Source of the DNA: CAVTYH01 sp963738835
GTDB lineage: Bacteria > Planctomycetota > Planctomycetia > Pirellulales > JADZDJ01
Length of the DNA: 64,000 bases
Reading direction: 5' to 3'
Assembly: GCA_963738835.1 (NCBI GenBank)
Contig: CAVTYH010000001.1
Span: 372,001 to 436,000, forward strand
Shown here: one piece after another, positions 9,831-18,902 of the stretch
Numbering within the stretch: the first letter of the stretch is position 1
How the letters are laid out: each line of letters begins with the position of its first letter
Notes under the pieces: generated by a model
Told to the model about the DNA's origin: nothing
The model's input: only the letters and a program-made list of their open reading frames with translations
Databases searched by the model: none
Made by a program: the position numbers and the translations under genes

Positions 9831-10502
9831 TCACGCTTGTTGGCCTTCCTCGGCCGTAACTTGCGTCTCGGGCAGTGGGTCAGTCGCCGCTTTGCCGATC
9901 AGTTTTTTGCGACGCAATTGATACCACAAGAAAACTCCGCCTGCGATTACTGCCGTAGTGAGTAAAACGATGGTCAGCCACCCTTCTCCACTGTGGATAA
10001 TCTGCACAACCTTGGCACCGTACAGGTAACTGAGACCGAAAAATAAACTCACCACCAGTGATGCGCAAAGGGAATCAGCGATCACAAATCGCTTGAACGG
10101 AACCCGCAGGATTCCGGCGGTAATGTACATCGGACCGCGCAAGCCCACCAGAAAACGAGTGACCAGCAATACCTTGACTCCGTGTTTTGCCAGCAATTGC
10201 TCGACCTTTTTCTCTCTTTCGGGTGTGATGATGCGTGACCACAACCGATTTTTCTGTAGCAGTTTTTGGCCAAAAAAGTAACCGATGCCGTACATCACGC
10301 CGTCGCCGACAATCGCCCCGATCAAGAGCGAAGCCAGGGTTAGCCGCCAGTCCAATTTGCCTGCGGCACTGGCCACACCGCCAGCAATAATGGCCACCTC
10401 CTCGGGTGTGGGCAGGCCACAACCGGTGAGGATCATATAAATGATGATGCCGACGTATCCATACGCCTGAAGACCGTCGAACATCCCATTGGCAAAAAGC
10501 AT
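9831..10502 (-). CDS. DedA/SNARE-associated family membrane protein
   Basis: This is a 223-aa membrane protein with the DedA layout: an amphipathic N-terminal part, a GCGLPTPEEVAIIAGG re-entrant segment near residue 30, GAIVGDGVMYGIGYFFG near residue 62, and a conserved RFLVGLRGPMYITAG segment near residue 117. C-terminal helices and a basic tail follow. DedA proteins are implicated in undecaprenyl-phosphate or phospholipid translocation. Length and motifs match the family. It lies 151 nt downstream of apbE on the same strand, a possible but unproven co-transcript. Confidence 0.9.
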   Translation of the reverse strand: MLFANGMFDGLQAYGYVGIIIYMILTGCGLPTPEEVAIIAGGVASAAGKLDWRLTLASLLIGAIVGDGVMYGIGYFFGQKLLQKNRLWSRIITPEREKKVEQLLAKHGVKVLLVTRFLVGLRGPMYITAGILRVPFKRFVIADSLCASLVVSLFFGLSYLYGAKVVQIIHSGEGWLTIVLLTTAVIAGGVFLWYQLRRKKLIGKAATDPLPETQVTAEEGQQA

Positions 10503-10653
10503 CGCGTGTGACCCGCTATCAAGATTTGGTCCCCGGCGATTTGCACCGGGACAATCGGCTTCAATTCAAGCACGGCCATTTTAGCCAGATCGGTCTCGGC
10601 CGGCACCCGCAATCGATGTGCTAGTGCGCGATTTTTTCTTCGAGATCTTTCGA

Positions 10654-11829
10654 TCAGAGCTGAATGCGGCAAATCGAAATCGAATCGTCCGTGTAAATTC
10701 GCACTTCGTCTTCGGCCAGGCCCAGCAGGGTCAATTCGACGCGACTCGATCCGGCGATGGGCGTCATGATGACGGCGGATATTTCCGGGTGCTGGTGGCA
10801 ATAATCGATCGTAGCCTCCGCTCCCTGGACGTAAAACGCGGTGGCCAGGGCATCGGCTTCCGCTCCGGTTGTGGCGATCACCGTGGTTGAGAGCGTTCCC
10901 TCAGCAGGCCAACCGGTGCGTGGATCGAGAATGTGCCCATATCGCCGGCCAGCGTGCATAAAGAACTGCGTGCCGCTGCCGGAAGTGCCAATCGCTCGAT
11001 TGCGAAGACGGATTTCGCCAATTCGCCGCCGCGCAAACAGCGGATGCCGCAGCCCAACCCACCAGCCGCCAAATTGTTCTTCATTCGGCTCGACGGGCAA
11101 TTGCTCATCCAATTGCCCACCTGATCCCCGCGCGAGCACACTACTGTTCCCACCGTGCAGCAAAAAATCGTTGATGCCAGCCACCAACAATAAATCCGCC
11201 GCGCGATCCAGCGCATATCCTTTCCCGATGCTGCCCAGATTGATTTCGACGCCAGGAAGGTCAAACCGCACGGTTCGCCGTTCAGAATCCAAATGCATGT
11301 GGCGCATGCCGACCCGCTGCATCGTCTGGGCCAATTCGTCATTACTCGGCACGCGTCCTGCTCGACGAAAGAACCCCCACGCTTTGGACAGTGGTCCGGA
11401 GGTAATGTCGTACGCCCCACTGGTGTCGCGATGAATTTCCGCCGCTTTCGACAGCAATTCAAACAGCCGCGATTCCACTTCGACCGGCTGGAGGTGCGCC
11501 GTTTGATTCAACCCACTCACTTCGCTGTTGTCGCGATACACCGTCAATTGGCTTTCCAACGCATCGACCAAATCGAGCCCCGCAACCGCCGCATCCATGC
11601 CGTTGGAGTACTGCCGGGCGTTCAGCAGCACTTCAAACTCGCAGGCCATGGCGCGCCGGCCAATCCGCAGCAGATAGCTCGTACGTTCGGGCTCGGGCAA
11701 GGCAATCCCTTCTGAATGAAGTTCCCCGCTAAATTGCTCGCCAACGTTCAGCGCAACATCTTGCAGCCCATCGACGGCCGAATGCCCTTTCAAAAAATCG
11801 CGGCGATTTGATTTGCGAGATGATGACAT
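10654..11829 (-). CDS. apbE: FAD:protein FMN transferase (ApbE)
   Basis: The protein matches ApbE throughout: MACEFEVLL near residue 61, the Ser/Thr-Gly-Pro segment YDITSGPLSKAWGFF near residue 140, INLGSIGKGYALD near residue 197, LLHGGNSSVLARG near residue 222, and the metal-binding GHILDPRTGWP near residue 300. It transfers FMN from FAD to target proteins, such as subunits of Na+-pumping NADH dehydrogenase, on the periplasmic side. The N-terminus carries an RRDFLKG Tat-like motif but lacks the hydrophobic core that normally follows, so export is uncertain. The length of 391 aa is slightly long for the family. Confidence 0.9.
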   Translation of the reverse strand: MSSSRKSNRRDFLKGHSAVDGLQDVALNVGEQFSGELHSEGIALPEPERTSYLLRIGRRAMACEFEVLLNARQYSNGMDAAVAGLDLVDALESQLTVYRDNSEVSGLNQTAHLQPVEVESRLFELLSKAAEIHRDTSGAYDITSGPLSKAWGFFRRAGRVPSNDELAQTMQRVGMRHMHLDSERRTVRFDLPGVEINLGSIGKGYALDRAADLLLVAGINDFLLHGGNSSVLARGSGGQLDEQLPVEPNEEQFGGWWVGLRHPLFARRRIGEIRLRNRAIGTSGSGTQFFMHAGRRYGHILDPRTGWPAEGTLSTTVIATTGAEADALATAFYVQGAEATIDYCHQHPEISAVIMTPIAGSSRVELTLLGLAEDEVRIYTDDSISICRIQL

Positions 11830-11859
11830 GGAGATGTAGGTGAACGTAGATTGACCCGC

Positions 11860-12276
11860 TTACCAGCGACCGCTAGGCGACAATAGAAGCTGTGCTTCAC
11901 CGGGCACGCCAGCCAGCCACTGAAAACCGCTGGAACCTTGCTCAAATGGCTCCATCAACTCCGAGACGCTGTCCCAAGTACCTGAAGTAAAGCCACATTC
12001 AAAACTTAACTGTTCGGACAAGCGAACTACAGACAGATCCCAAGAGCGCAGGCACAATATCAGTTGACAGCCGTTGATTGCTTCGACACCAGGCAGCCGA
12101 TGGACTTCAATCCGATCGGACTTTTCCATCGCCAATTGGATAACCATTTCACGCAGTCTTTTGACCTCAGCGGAAGTGAAGTCGTGCAATCGAATCAGTG
12201 GACAGTCAACGGAGCCCTCAGGAAGATATTCGAGTTTCATCGTTGGATAAGTCAGAATAAAAACAAAAGGCTTCAC
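11860..12276 (-). CDS. Hypothetical protein
   Basis: This 138-aa soluble protein has no signal peptide or membrane segment. Its N-terminus begins MKPFVFILTYPTMKLEYLP, followed by a charged helix-forming stretch (SAEVKRLREMVIQLAME) and a C-terminal part rich in Ser, Glu and Gly. The composition is coding-like and there is no competing frame. I recognise no family. It is followed after 30 nt by apbE on the same strand. Translation may instead start at the second Met (MKLEYLPEGS). Confidence 0.55.
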   Translation of the reverse strand: MKPFVFILTYPTMKLEYLPEGSVDCPLIRLHDFTSAEVKRLREMVIQLAMEKSDRIEVHRLPGVEAINGCQLILCLRSWDLSVVRLSEQLSFECGFTSGTWDSVSELMEPFEQGSSGFQWLAGVPGEAQLLLSPSGRW

Positions 12277-12382
12277 TAACTACGGTATTTTCGCCTTCCG
12301 CTCATTATATGTTGCAGGTCAGAGTTCGCGGGGAAATAATGCAGATAAGACTGCCACTGACGGAATCTTAGGGGTGATCGCA

Positions 12383-13340
12383 ATGTGGATCAAAGTTCTT
12401 TTAGGAATCATTACCGCTGGAACGGTGGGGCAGATGCTTACGGCTCTCGCCGCTGATTCCCCCGCATCCAAAACCAAGGGCGTGCCACCGCCGGAGAAAT
12501 GGGAAAGCCGCGTCACCGACACTTTTTTCCGGATGCTCGCGAAACGCTGGTCGGACCGCGGCCCGAGTGGAAAAAAGCCGCTGCGTCGAAGAAAGGTGAC
12601 GGGTCGTCCGATGGTGGATCGGCCGCCGATTCGGCTGGTGGCGCCTTCGCCTGGTCAAAAATCATTTCCGCTGATACGCTGCAGGATGAAATCAAATCGC
12701 AGGCGCCCCAGCTTGCGGACGAGGTAAAAACACAGCAGGTTTTTATTGGCGGAGCCAATAAAAAGGCCCGCCAAACGCTGAGTCTGTTGGCGGCTGCTTT
12801 CGCCATTGTCAACGAATTCGACGGCGACGTGAAATGGAAGAAGGTTGCTCCCGCGCCCGCGATCTCTTTGCTCGGGCCGGCTACAACTGCAAAGCGGCGA
12901 CCGAGAATACTTTCAAAGAAACCAAGCTGCGCAGCGACGATTTGGGTGCATTGGTGCGGGGCGAATCCATTGCCGCGCCCGCCGGAGCCGAGCCGAAAAA
13001 CGATTGGGCCAAGGTCGCCGATCTTTCGCCCCTGATGAGCCGCCTGGAAATGGCTCAGCAAAATCGAATTGCGCCGGCCACCTCGAACGCTGGCGATTTC
13101 AAGAAGAATGCCGCTCAACTCACGCACGAAGCGGAAATTGTGGCCGCGCTGGCCGAAGCGATTGGCCGCCCTGGCATGGACAACGCCGAAGACGATAAGT
13201 TTCGCCGCTACGCCAAGGCTTTGCAGCAATCGGCGCTCGATTTACGGCAGGCGGTCAATAATTCCAACTACGACGCAGCCCGCGCCGCGGCCGGCGTCAT
13301 GAAAAAAACCTGCGACAGCTGCCACGGCGACTTTCGGTGA
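12383..13340 (+). CDS. c-type cytochrome with C-terminal CxxCH, two frameshifts
   Basis: An AGGGGTG sequence precedes the ATG at 12383; a signal peptide (MWIKVLLGIITAGTVG... ending ALA) follows. The frame changes at about 12530 and again near 12838. Rejoined, the product is about 317 aa with helical C-terminal sequence (AKALQQSALDLRQAV) and one haem-binding motif, CDSCH, at the very end. A haem motif at the C-terminus of a helical bundle is the layout of class II (c'/c556-like) cytochromes. It would act in the periplasm in electron transfer. Two shifts in one otherwise conserved gene favour sequence error over decay. Confidence 0.65.
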
Positions 13341-13347
13341 GCCGGCA

Positions 13348-13470
13348 AATTCACCACAGAGGCACAGAAAGCACCGAAAGAATTTCGGATTGGCTTTTTC
13401 GAAATGATTGAGCGCTCAAGATTATCAAACAGTTGTTGCTCCGTGCCTTCCGTGACTCCGTGGTGATATT
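13348..13470. repeat. Long imperfect inverted repeat between convergent genes
   Basis: The left arm begins TTCACCACAGAGGCACAGA near 13350. The right arm ends CCGTGACTCCGTGGTGA near 13466. The arms are imperfect reverse complements separated by about 60 nt. It sits exactly between the convergent cytochrome c and ClpP-like genes and could act as a bidirectional transcription terminator. CACCACAGAGGCACAGAG-type inverted repeats occur in many environmental bacteria, so this is likely a dispersed repeat rather than a site specific to these genes. Confidence 0.6.
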
Positions 13471-13476
13471 CCCGCT

Positions 13477-14109
13477 TTATTTCCGTTTCGCCGCCCGTTT
13501 GTTCCGCACCAAATTTCGCGGTTGATCGGGCCGTTTGGCAATCGCCGGTGTTTGGCGTCGCGGGCCAGTGCCCATCCCGGAGTGGAACATTTCCAGCATT
13601 TTGAAATCGATCATTTCTGCCAGGCCGGCCGCCGCGAGTTCCGGACCGCCGACGTAGCGACAAGTCTTGATCCAATCCTGGATTTCATTCTTCGAGCGGC
13701 CAAACAGGTCGGCTAGAAACCGATCCATGTCGGTTTCCAATTGGGCAAAATGGCGCGCCCATTCGGCTGCTTCGTGCAGGCCGACGTGTTCTTCGCTTTG
13801 CCATTTCATCGGATGAAACAGCATCACGCTGTAGGGCGTCACCATCCGTCGCTTGCAGGCCGCAAACGGCCACAGCGCGGCGGAAGAGCATTCGCCCGTC
13901 ACAATTCCGGTGGCCTGCAACCCGCGCAGCATGATCAGCGACGTTAGCGACATCGCGCAATACGGACTGCCGCCGGGCGAATCGATGTACAGCGTACATT
14001 CGCCGCCGGGCTCGACGGCCAACAGCTTATCGGTCAGCTCGGCTTCGCTCTCGGTCAAATCGCCTACAATTGCGATTTCGAGCGGACCTTCCAGTTCCGG
14101 TTCTTCCAT
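13477..14109 (-). CDS. ClpP/crotonase-fold serine protease, ClpP-like
   Basis: The protein has the ClpP core: YIDSPGGSPYCAMSL for strand and helix A, a catalytic Ser in GECSSAALWPFAA, and a His in MLFHPMKW. Length is 210 aa from the chosen start. I place the start at the ATG at 14109 (MEEPELEGPLEI), which is preceded by GGGGAG; an in-frame ATG upstream would add 15 residues. It differs from housekeeping ClpP around the Ser and His motifs, so it is probably one of the divergent ClpP paralogs found in planctomycetes, whose partner ATPase is unclear. It is encoded convergently with the cytochrome gene. Confidence 0.75.
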   Translation of the reverse strand: MEEPELEGPLEIAIVGDLTESEAELTDKLLAVEPGGECTLYIDSPGGSPYCAMSLTSLIMLRGLQATGIVTGECSSAALWPFAACKRRMVTPYSVMLFHPMKWQSEEHVGLHEAAEWARHFAQLETDMDRFLADLFGRSKNEIQDWIKTCRYVGGPELAAAGLAEMIDFKMLEMFHSGMGTGPRRQTPAIAKRPDQPRNLVRNKRAAKRK

Positions 14110-14492
14110 GCTGCAACTCCCCACAGGCAGTTCCTTAAAATGCATACAAGCCACCCATTCAGAAACATTAACTCGTCACAGGCACCAGGGCAAGCAAATT
14201 CTGGCTGCTGGCGCTCGAGCCGTGCGAATGTCTTGGCGCAGGCGATGGAGGTATCAGTATTTCCGTTGCCATTTTGCTCGGCACATTGAAAATCCATAGC
14301 TACAGGGCCGAATTGATTTCTAACTATCGCCACCGAATTTGCTGAACTTTAGGGCCGGTCTGATAGTTTGCGTTTTGTCCGCTTTAGCCCCGCGGTCACT
14401 TGACAATTGGGCGTCCTTTGTATCGACGCCTGCCGCACGCGGCGTACACAACCCGATCGTGGCGGTCGGGGTCAGGAAAGATTTCATCTATC
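14110..14492. other. Intergenic region upstream of thrS and the ClpP-like gene
   Basis: This 383-nt divergent spacer should hold both promoters. A TTGACA is present at 14400-14405 on the plus strand, but the best -10 (TATCGA) is only 15 nt away, so the assignment is weak. I see no T-box leader or riboswitch and no credible small gene. Confidence 0.35.
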
Positions 14493-16494
14493 ATGCTCAA
14501 GGTAAAACTGCCCGACGGTACCATCAAAACCTATTCAAAGCCATGCGGGCTAAAGATGTCGCCGCCGAAATTGGCCCAGGGCTGGCGAAATCGGCGGTCG
14601 CCGCGGTTATCGATGGCAAAACCGTGGGGCTCGATATCCCGCTGCCGGCTGAAGGCGAAGTTGCTCTGCGAATTCTCACCAAAAAGGACGCCGCCGCATT
14701 GGGCGTCATGCGGCACTCGTGCGCCACGTAATGGCCCGCGCGGTCATGCGGCTTTTCGATGGCGTGCAGTTGGCATTTGGTCCGACCGTCAGCGGCGGGT
14801 TTTATTACGACATGATGCTGTCGCGCTCGTTCACCGAGGACGATTTTCCGGCCATCGAGGCAGAAATGGCGAAAATCATCAAAGCCGACGAAGCGTTTGA
14901 ACGAATGGAAGAGCCGCGCAAAAAGCATTGGCCCTGTGCGAAGAACTCGGGCAGAAATTTAAGGTCGAGCACATCGGCGATCGGGCTGAAAGATCACTCA
15001 TCGATGTCGTTCTATCGCCAAGGGGAATTCATCGATCTGTGCCGCGGCCCGCATATTCCCAGCGCCGGTTACATCGGCGCGTTCAAGCTCACTAGCGTCG
15101 CCGGCGCGTATTGGAAAGGCGATCAATCGCGCGAACAACTGCAACGGCTCTACGGCACTGCATGGTTTAGCAAGGAGGACTTGGAAAACTATCTCGCCGC
15201 GCTGGAAGAAGCAAAACGCCGCGATCATCGCGTGCTCGGCAAGCAGCTCGAACTCTTCGCCACTAGTCCGCTCGTCGGCTCCGGCTTGATCCTGTGGCTG
15301 CCAAAGGGGCGGCTGATTCGTGGCCTCTTGGAACAGTTCGTCAAAGAGGAACTCGCCAAGCGCGGCTACGAAGCAGTTTACACGCCGAACATCGGCAAAA
15401 TCGATCTCTACAAAATCTCCGGCCACTTTCCGTATTACGCCGACAGTCAGTTCAAGCCGATCGTCATGTCGGAAGACGAGCAGTATCTGCTCAAGCCAAT
15501 GAACTGCCCGCACCACATCATGATCTACAAAAGCAAGCCGCGCAGTTATCGCGAACTACCAGTGCGGTTGGCGGAATTTGGCACCGTGTATCGCTACGAG
15601 CAATCGGGCGAGCTCGGAGGAATGACTCGCGTTCGTGGATTCACTCAGGATGATGCCCACATTTTCTGCACCGAAGACCAAGTGGCCGACGAAGTGCGCG
15701 GCTGCATCGATTTCACTCAGACCGTCTTGAACTCGCTCGGCCTGATCGACTACCGAGTGCGGCTGGGCTTCCGCGATCCAACCAGCAACAAATACGTCGG
15801 CAGCGATGCCGCGTGGAACAAGGCCGAAGAAGCGATTTTGAACGTCGCCAAATCGGCAAATCTGCCGCATTTAACCGTCGAGCGCGGCGAGGCGGCGTTT
15901 TACGGCCCGAAGATCGATTTCGTCGTCCGCGATTGCCTCGGCCGCGATTGGCAGCTTGGCACCGTGCAGGTCGATTACAATTTGCCGAGCAAAGAGCGCT
16001 TCGATCTGGAATACATCGGCGCCGACAACCAGCCGCACAAGCCCGTGATGATCCACCGCGCCCCGCTCGGTTCGCTGGAACGCTTCGTCGGCGTGCTGAT
16101 CGAACATTTTGCCGGCGCGTTCCCGTTATGGCTGGCGCCCGAGCAAGTCCGCGTGCTGACCGTCAGCGAAAAGAGCGAAGAGTACGGCCACCGCATCGAA
16201 GCCGAACTAAAATCTGTCGGCCTGCGCGTGACCGGCGATTATCGCGCCGAAAAACTCGGCGCGAAAGTGCGCGATGCCCAACTGCAACTGATCCCCTACA
16301 TGTTCGTCGTTGGTCCCAAAGATGCCGAAGCCAGCACCGTAAGCGTTCGCGATCGCATCGAAGGGGACAAAGGCGCGATGCCAATCGCCGCCGCGATTGA
16401 AAAACTGCAAACCGAGATTCGCACCAAGCAAGTGCGAGGATTGAAACCGCCGCCACGTTTTGACGAAGGCGCCGGCGGCGGCGATGAGTATTAA
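14493..16494 (+). CDS. thrS: Threonyl-tRNA synthetase, four frameshifts near the 5' end
   Basis: The gene starts MLKVKLPDGTIKTYS (TGS domain). It continues in a second frame from KAMRAKDVAAEIGPGL to GVMRHSCA. From 14719 a third frame carries HVMARAVMRLFDGVQ, which with the preceding HSCA forms the editing-domain histidine motif. Between about 14915 and 14990 a further pair of opposite shifts hides ALALCEELGQKFKVEHIGD. After that the protein is continuous: CRGPHIP, the zinc-binding MNCPHH, motif 2 GELGGMTRVRGFTQDD, motif 3 IHRAPLGSLERF, and the anticodon-binding domain. It charges tRNA-Thr. The gene is essential and all functional residues are present, so the shifts should be sequence errors. 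Confidence 0.9.
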
Positions 16495-16573
16495 CAGCAG
16501 CGGCTAATGTGCTCGCTGCAAATTGACACTTGCTGAAGGTATCAATAGCGCCGTATTGAATTTGGAGGTTGCT

Positions 16574-17146
16574 ATGACAGCTTTTTCATCTTGCTTACAG
16601 ATCATTCTGGCTCTGACTTTGGTTACGCATGTGGTGCAAGGGCAAGAGCAAGGTCGAAAAAACGACGCCGCAAAAGCCGAGGTCAAGTATTCTGAACTCA
16701 CCCGAAGTACTCAGATAATTAGTGACCTTGGATATCCGTTAGGGCAGATACTCACAATTCGCGGCATTTGGCAAGAAAGCCACCTGAAATCAGGGCTCAT
16801 GGTATTTCATGTGACCGAAATTGAAGGCAAATCAACGAAAGACAGAATTGATATTGTCGACGAAGATATTAAGCCGTTGGCTTTTAACGGTAAAAATGAA
16901 CCCAACAATATGAAAGAAAAATGGGATTGGAGTGCCGCGTGGAACGTGAAAAAGGAACCTCCAAAGTTTGATATCGGGGAACAATGGGAAATGAGAGTAT
17001 TTGCTGGCGGAGAAATACGTGGATTTCCTTTTGCCGTGTATAAAGAACTTGGACTCGGAGCAACCGTGCAAGATCCATACGGTGGCCACTTCTATCCAAC
17101 GTATTACTTCATCAGCGCTCGTCGAATAAAGGAATCACACAAATGA
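16574..17146 (+). CDS. AT-rich hypothetical secreted protein
   Basis: The ATG at 16574 is preceded by GGAGG at the right distance, so I prefer it to an upstream in-frame start. The 190-aa product has a signal peptide (MTAFSSCLQIILALTLVTHV) and a Lys/Glu-rich mature part containing GYPLGQILTIRGIWQ. Its composition (many Lys, Ile, Asn; A/T-ending codons) differs clearly from the GC-rich neighbours, which suggests recent acquisition or a different expression regime. I recognise no family. It lies between thrS and element A. Confidence 0.6.
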   Translation: MTAFSSCLQIILALTLVTHVVQGQEQGRKNDAAKAEVKYSELTRSTQIISDLGYPLGQILTIRGIWQESHLKSGLMVFHVTEIEGKSTKDRIDIVDEDIKPLAFNGKNEPNNMKEKWDWSAAWNVKKEPPKFDIGEQWEMRVFAGGEIRGFPFAVYKELGLGATVQDPYGGHFYPTYYFISARRIKESHK

Positions 17147-17240
17147 GTCTCCCGGCGGAATGAAACAAAGGTATCTGGATTCGTGGCCACCTTGTCGTCG
17201 CTCCCATTCAGCATTTGTGGGTGCTGGCCCATTTTGCCGC

Positions 17241-17269
17241 TGGACATTAATACATACGTATACTATATT
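17241..17269 (+). promoter_or_regulatory. Element A promoter with embedded palindromic operator
   Basis: The sequence reads TGGACA (17241-17246), a 17-nt spacer, then TATATT (17264-17269). The spacer contains ATAC-ATAC-GTAT (17250-17261), an ATAC-N4-GTAT palindrome whose right end sits two bases before the -10. The same layout is found at element C (27367-27396) and the same palindrome overlaps the dinB start (18901-18916). A repressor bound here would block RNA polymerase. The promoter and operator are inferred from sequence similarity only. Confidence 0.55.
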
Positions 17270-17275
17270 ACAGCG

Positions 17276-17597
17276 TGCGCTATTAGCACTCGATCTTTGA
17301 CAAGTGAGAAGTTTCCAATTTCAACAAGCGGAGATACTCCGCCCTCGCCACGGCTCGGCCGTCGTGGCGGCCGGCACGCCGAGTGCTAATTCGGCGGGCT
17401 CGTTGCAGCCTGCGTTCTGTAAAGGCATCTCTTTGCGATCTCCCCCGCTGATTCGATAAACGTACCAGAACGAAGGTCCGCGGTTTGTTTTGGGCTTGCG
17501 ACCGTTTTCCACCGTTTTCCGCGGTTTTCGACCGTTTCCAACGGTTTAACCCCGTTTTCACTGTTTCCGCCGTTTTCCAGATTTTTTTATTGCAGCG
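17276..17597 (+). ncRNA. Element A: structured leader plus 8-unit decamer T-tract array
   Basis: Downstream of the promoter, TTAGCACTCG (17283-17292) can pair with CGAGTGCTAA (17380-17389). This encloses GCGGAG-ATA-CTCCGC (17328-17342) and a CCACGGC...GTCGTGG hairpin. From 17501 the sequence becomes an array of eight CCGTTTTC-like units with T-tracts starting at 17505, 17515, 17525, 17535, 17545, 17555, 17564 and 17573. It closes with seven T (17582-17588). Element C has the same array in the same spacing. The region points toward the 3' end of dinB. A very degenerate peptide could be read through it, but the unit length (10) is not a multiple of 3, so I favour RNA or DNA function. Confidence 0.45.
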
Positions 17598-17684
17598 CGC
17601 GTCGTCGGTGCGCCGCGCGGCCGGAGTCGGAAATGCATCAGCGAACCTCATATCACTTCCCAATCGACCTTGAAAGGAAGCGCA

Positions 17685-18902
17685 CTACGCATCTGCCAAT
17701 TCCAAATCCGGAATTTGATTGAAGGCGATGGCGGTGTGGACGGTTTCTTGGCGGCCGTGCATGCCGGCGAAATAGACGGCATGGGCGCCATAACGGTGGT
17801 TCACCCGATCCATGGTTTCGGCCAGAGCCGACAGATTGCGGTCCTCTTCAAACAATAGCCGCGGAACGCTGCGGGCCGGAATTAAATCGCCTAGCACCAC
17901 ACTGACGCGGATCGGAGACCCGGGAAGTTGATCGGTCCATAATCTCGATGCAAATTCTATCAACTTAAGCGTATCGTGGCAGGGAGTCATGCGCACTCCA
18001 CGGTGGCAGGCCTGATCGCCCAGGCAGTCGACCGAGACGCTAATCGATCGGGCGAAATAACGGATGTGCCGCAATCGAGCGGCTGCTTTGTGCAACAGAC
18101 GAATGAGCACACCCCGGGCCAGTTGTGGCGTGCGCAGTTCCGGCGGCAGCACATGTGAGTTGCCAACAGAACTGCGATGCGTGGCTGCTATCGGCAAATC
18201 GTAACCGCGCAGTTGATGCCACCAATTGCTGCCCGCAATTTTGCTGCCCCACAAGCGCGATAATTCCGCTTCCGAGAGTCCACAGAGCTGTTCCACCTGC
18301 AGAATGCGCGCTCGCTCTAGCCGGCCTCGCATGCGGGAGCCGATGCCGGGCAGGTCGATCAGTTCCAAGTTGTACAATCGTTGCGGCAATTCGTGATTCT
18401 GGATGAGCGTTAACCCATCAGGCTTTTGCATATCGGCGGCCACTTTGGCCAGAAACTGGTTGGGGGCGATGCCGATTGACGAACGCAGGTATTCTCCCAC
18501 TCGTCGGTGAATGGCAAGCTTGACTTGCTGGGCCAATTGCCAGGCCGCGTCAGGTTGACGCTTGTCGCTCGACAGCCGGCAGGCGAATTCATCGATGGAA
18601 AGGGGCCTTTCCACCGGCAGAACGGTTTCGACAGCGACCTTAATTTGATCGTGCAGTTCAATGTAAAGTTCCGGCCGCGCCGGCACAATTCGAATTCCCG
18701 GGCACATTCGCCGGGCTTGATGCACAGGCGTGCCGCATTTGACGCCGTAACGCTTTGCCTCATAACTGGCGGCGATACAGCAGGTGGTTTCCGCCGCCAC
18801 GGGAGAGACGGCCACCGGGCGGTTGCGCAGTTCAGGCCGGAGCTGCTGTTCTGCCGAAGCGAAGAACGAGTTCATGTCCACAAACAAGTAGTGCAGTGAC
18901 AT
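17685..18902 (-). CDS. dinB: Y-family DNA polymerase (DinB/UmuC-type)
   Basis: This is a translesion DNA polymerase. The N-terminus is YLFVDMNSFFASAEQQ with the metal-binding Asp at residue 9, and the second catalytic motif is LSIDEFA (residues 101-107). A helix-hairpin-helix region, IDLPGIGSRMRGRLE, lies near residue 185, and a little-finger domain follows to residue 405. It copies damaged DNA with low fidelity in the cytoplasm. Translation from 18902 fits the conserved N-terminus exactly. No ribosome-binding site is visible and the predicted transcript starts only a few bases upstream, so the mRNA is probably leaderless. An inverted repeat overlaps the -10 and start codon, implying repression, possibly damage-induced. 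Confidence 0.85.
   Translation of the reverse strand: MSLHYLFVDMNSFFASAEQQLRPELRNRPVAVSPVAAETTCCIAASYEAKRYGVKCGTPVHQARRMCPGIRIVPARPELYIELHDQIKVAVETVLPVERPLSIDEFACRLSSDKRQPDAAWQLAQQVKLAIHRRVGEYLRSSIGIAPNQFLAKVAADMQKPDGLTLIQNHELPQRLYNLELIDLPGIGSRMRGRLERARILQVEQLCGLSEAELSRLWGSKIAGSNWWHQLRGYDLPIAATHRSSVGNSHVLPPELRTPQLARGVLIRLLHKAAARLRHIRYFARSISVSVDCLGDQACHRGVRMTPCHDTLKLIEFASRLWTDQLPGSPIRVSVVLGDLIPARSVPRLLFEEDRNLSALAETMDRVNHRYGAHAVYFAGMHGRQETVHTAIAFNQIPDLELADA

Noticed and set aside
14400..14426. TTGACA...TATCGA as the thrS promoter
   Set aside because: The spacer is only 15 nt and the -10 is weak.
17501..17597. Decamer array considered as a CRISPR or iteron array
   Set aside because: Units are 9-10 bases with no spacers, no cas or rep genes are near, and the units are degenerate.
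17283..17663. Minus-strand 126-aa open frame across element A, and its counterpart on plus at 27081-27287
   Set aside because: The two share a KTxETxKTxLNRWK-like stretch, but this follows from the 10-base DNA repeat; no ribosome site is seen and the flanks do not match. I keep it as a non-coding element.
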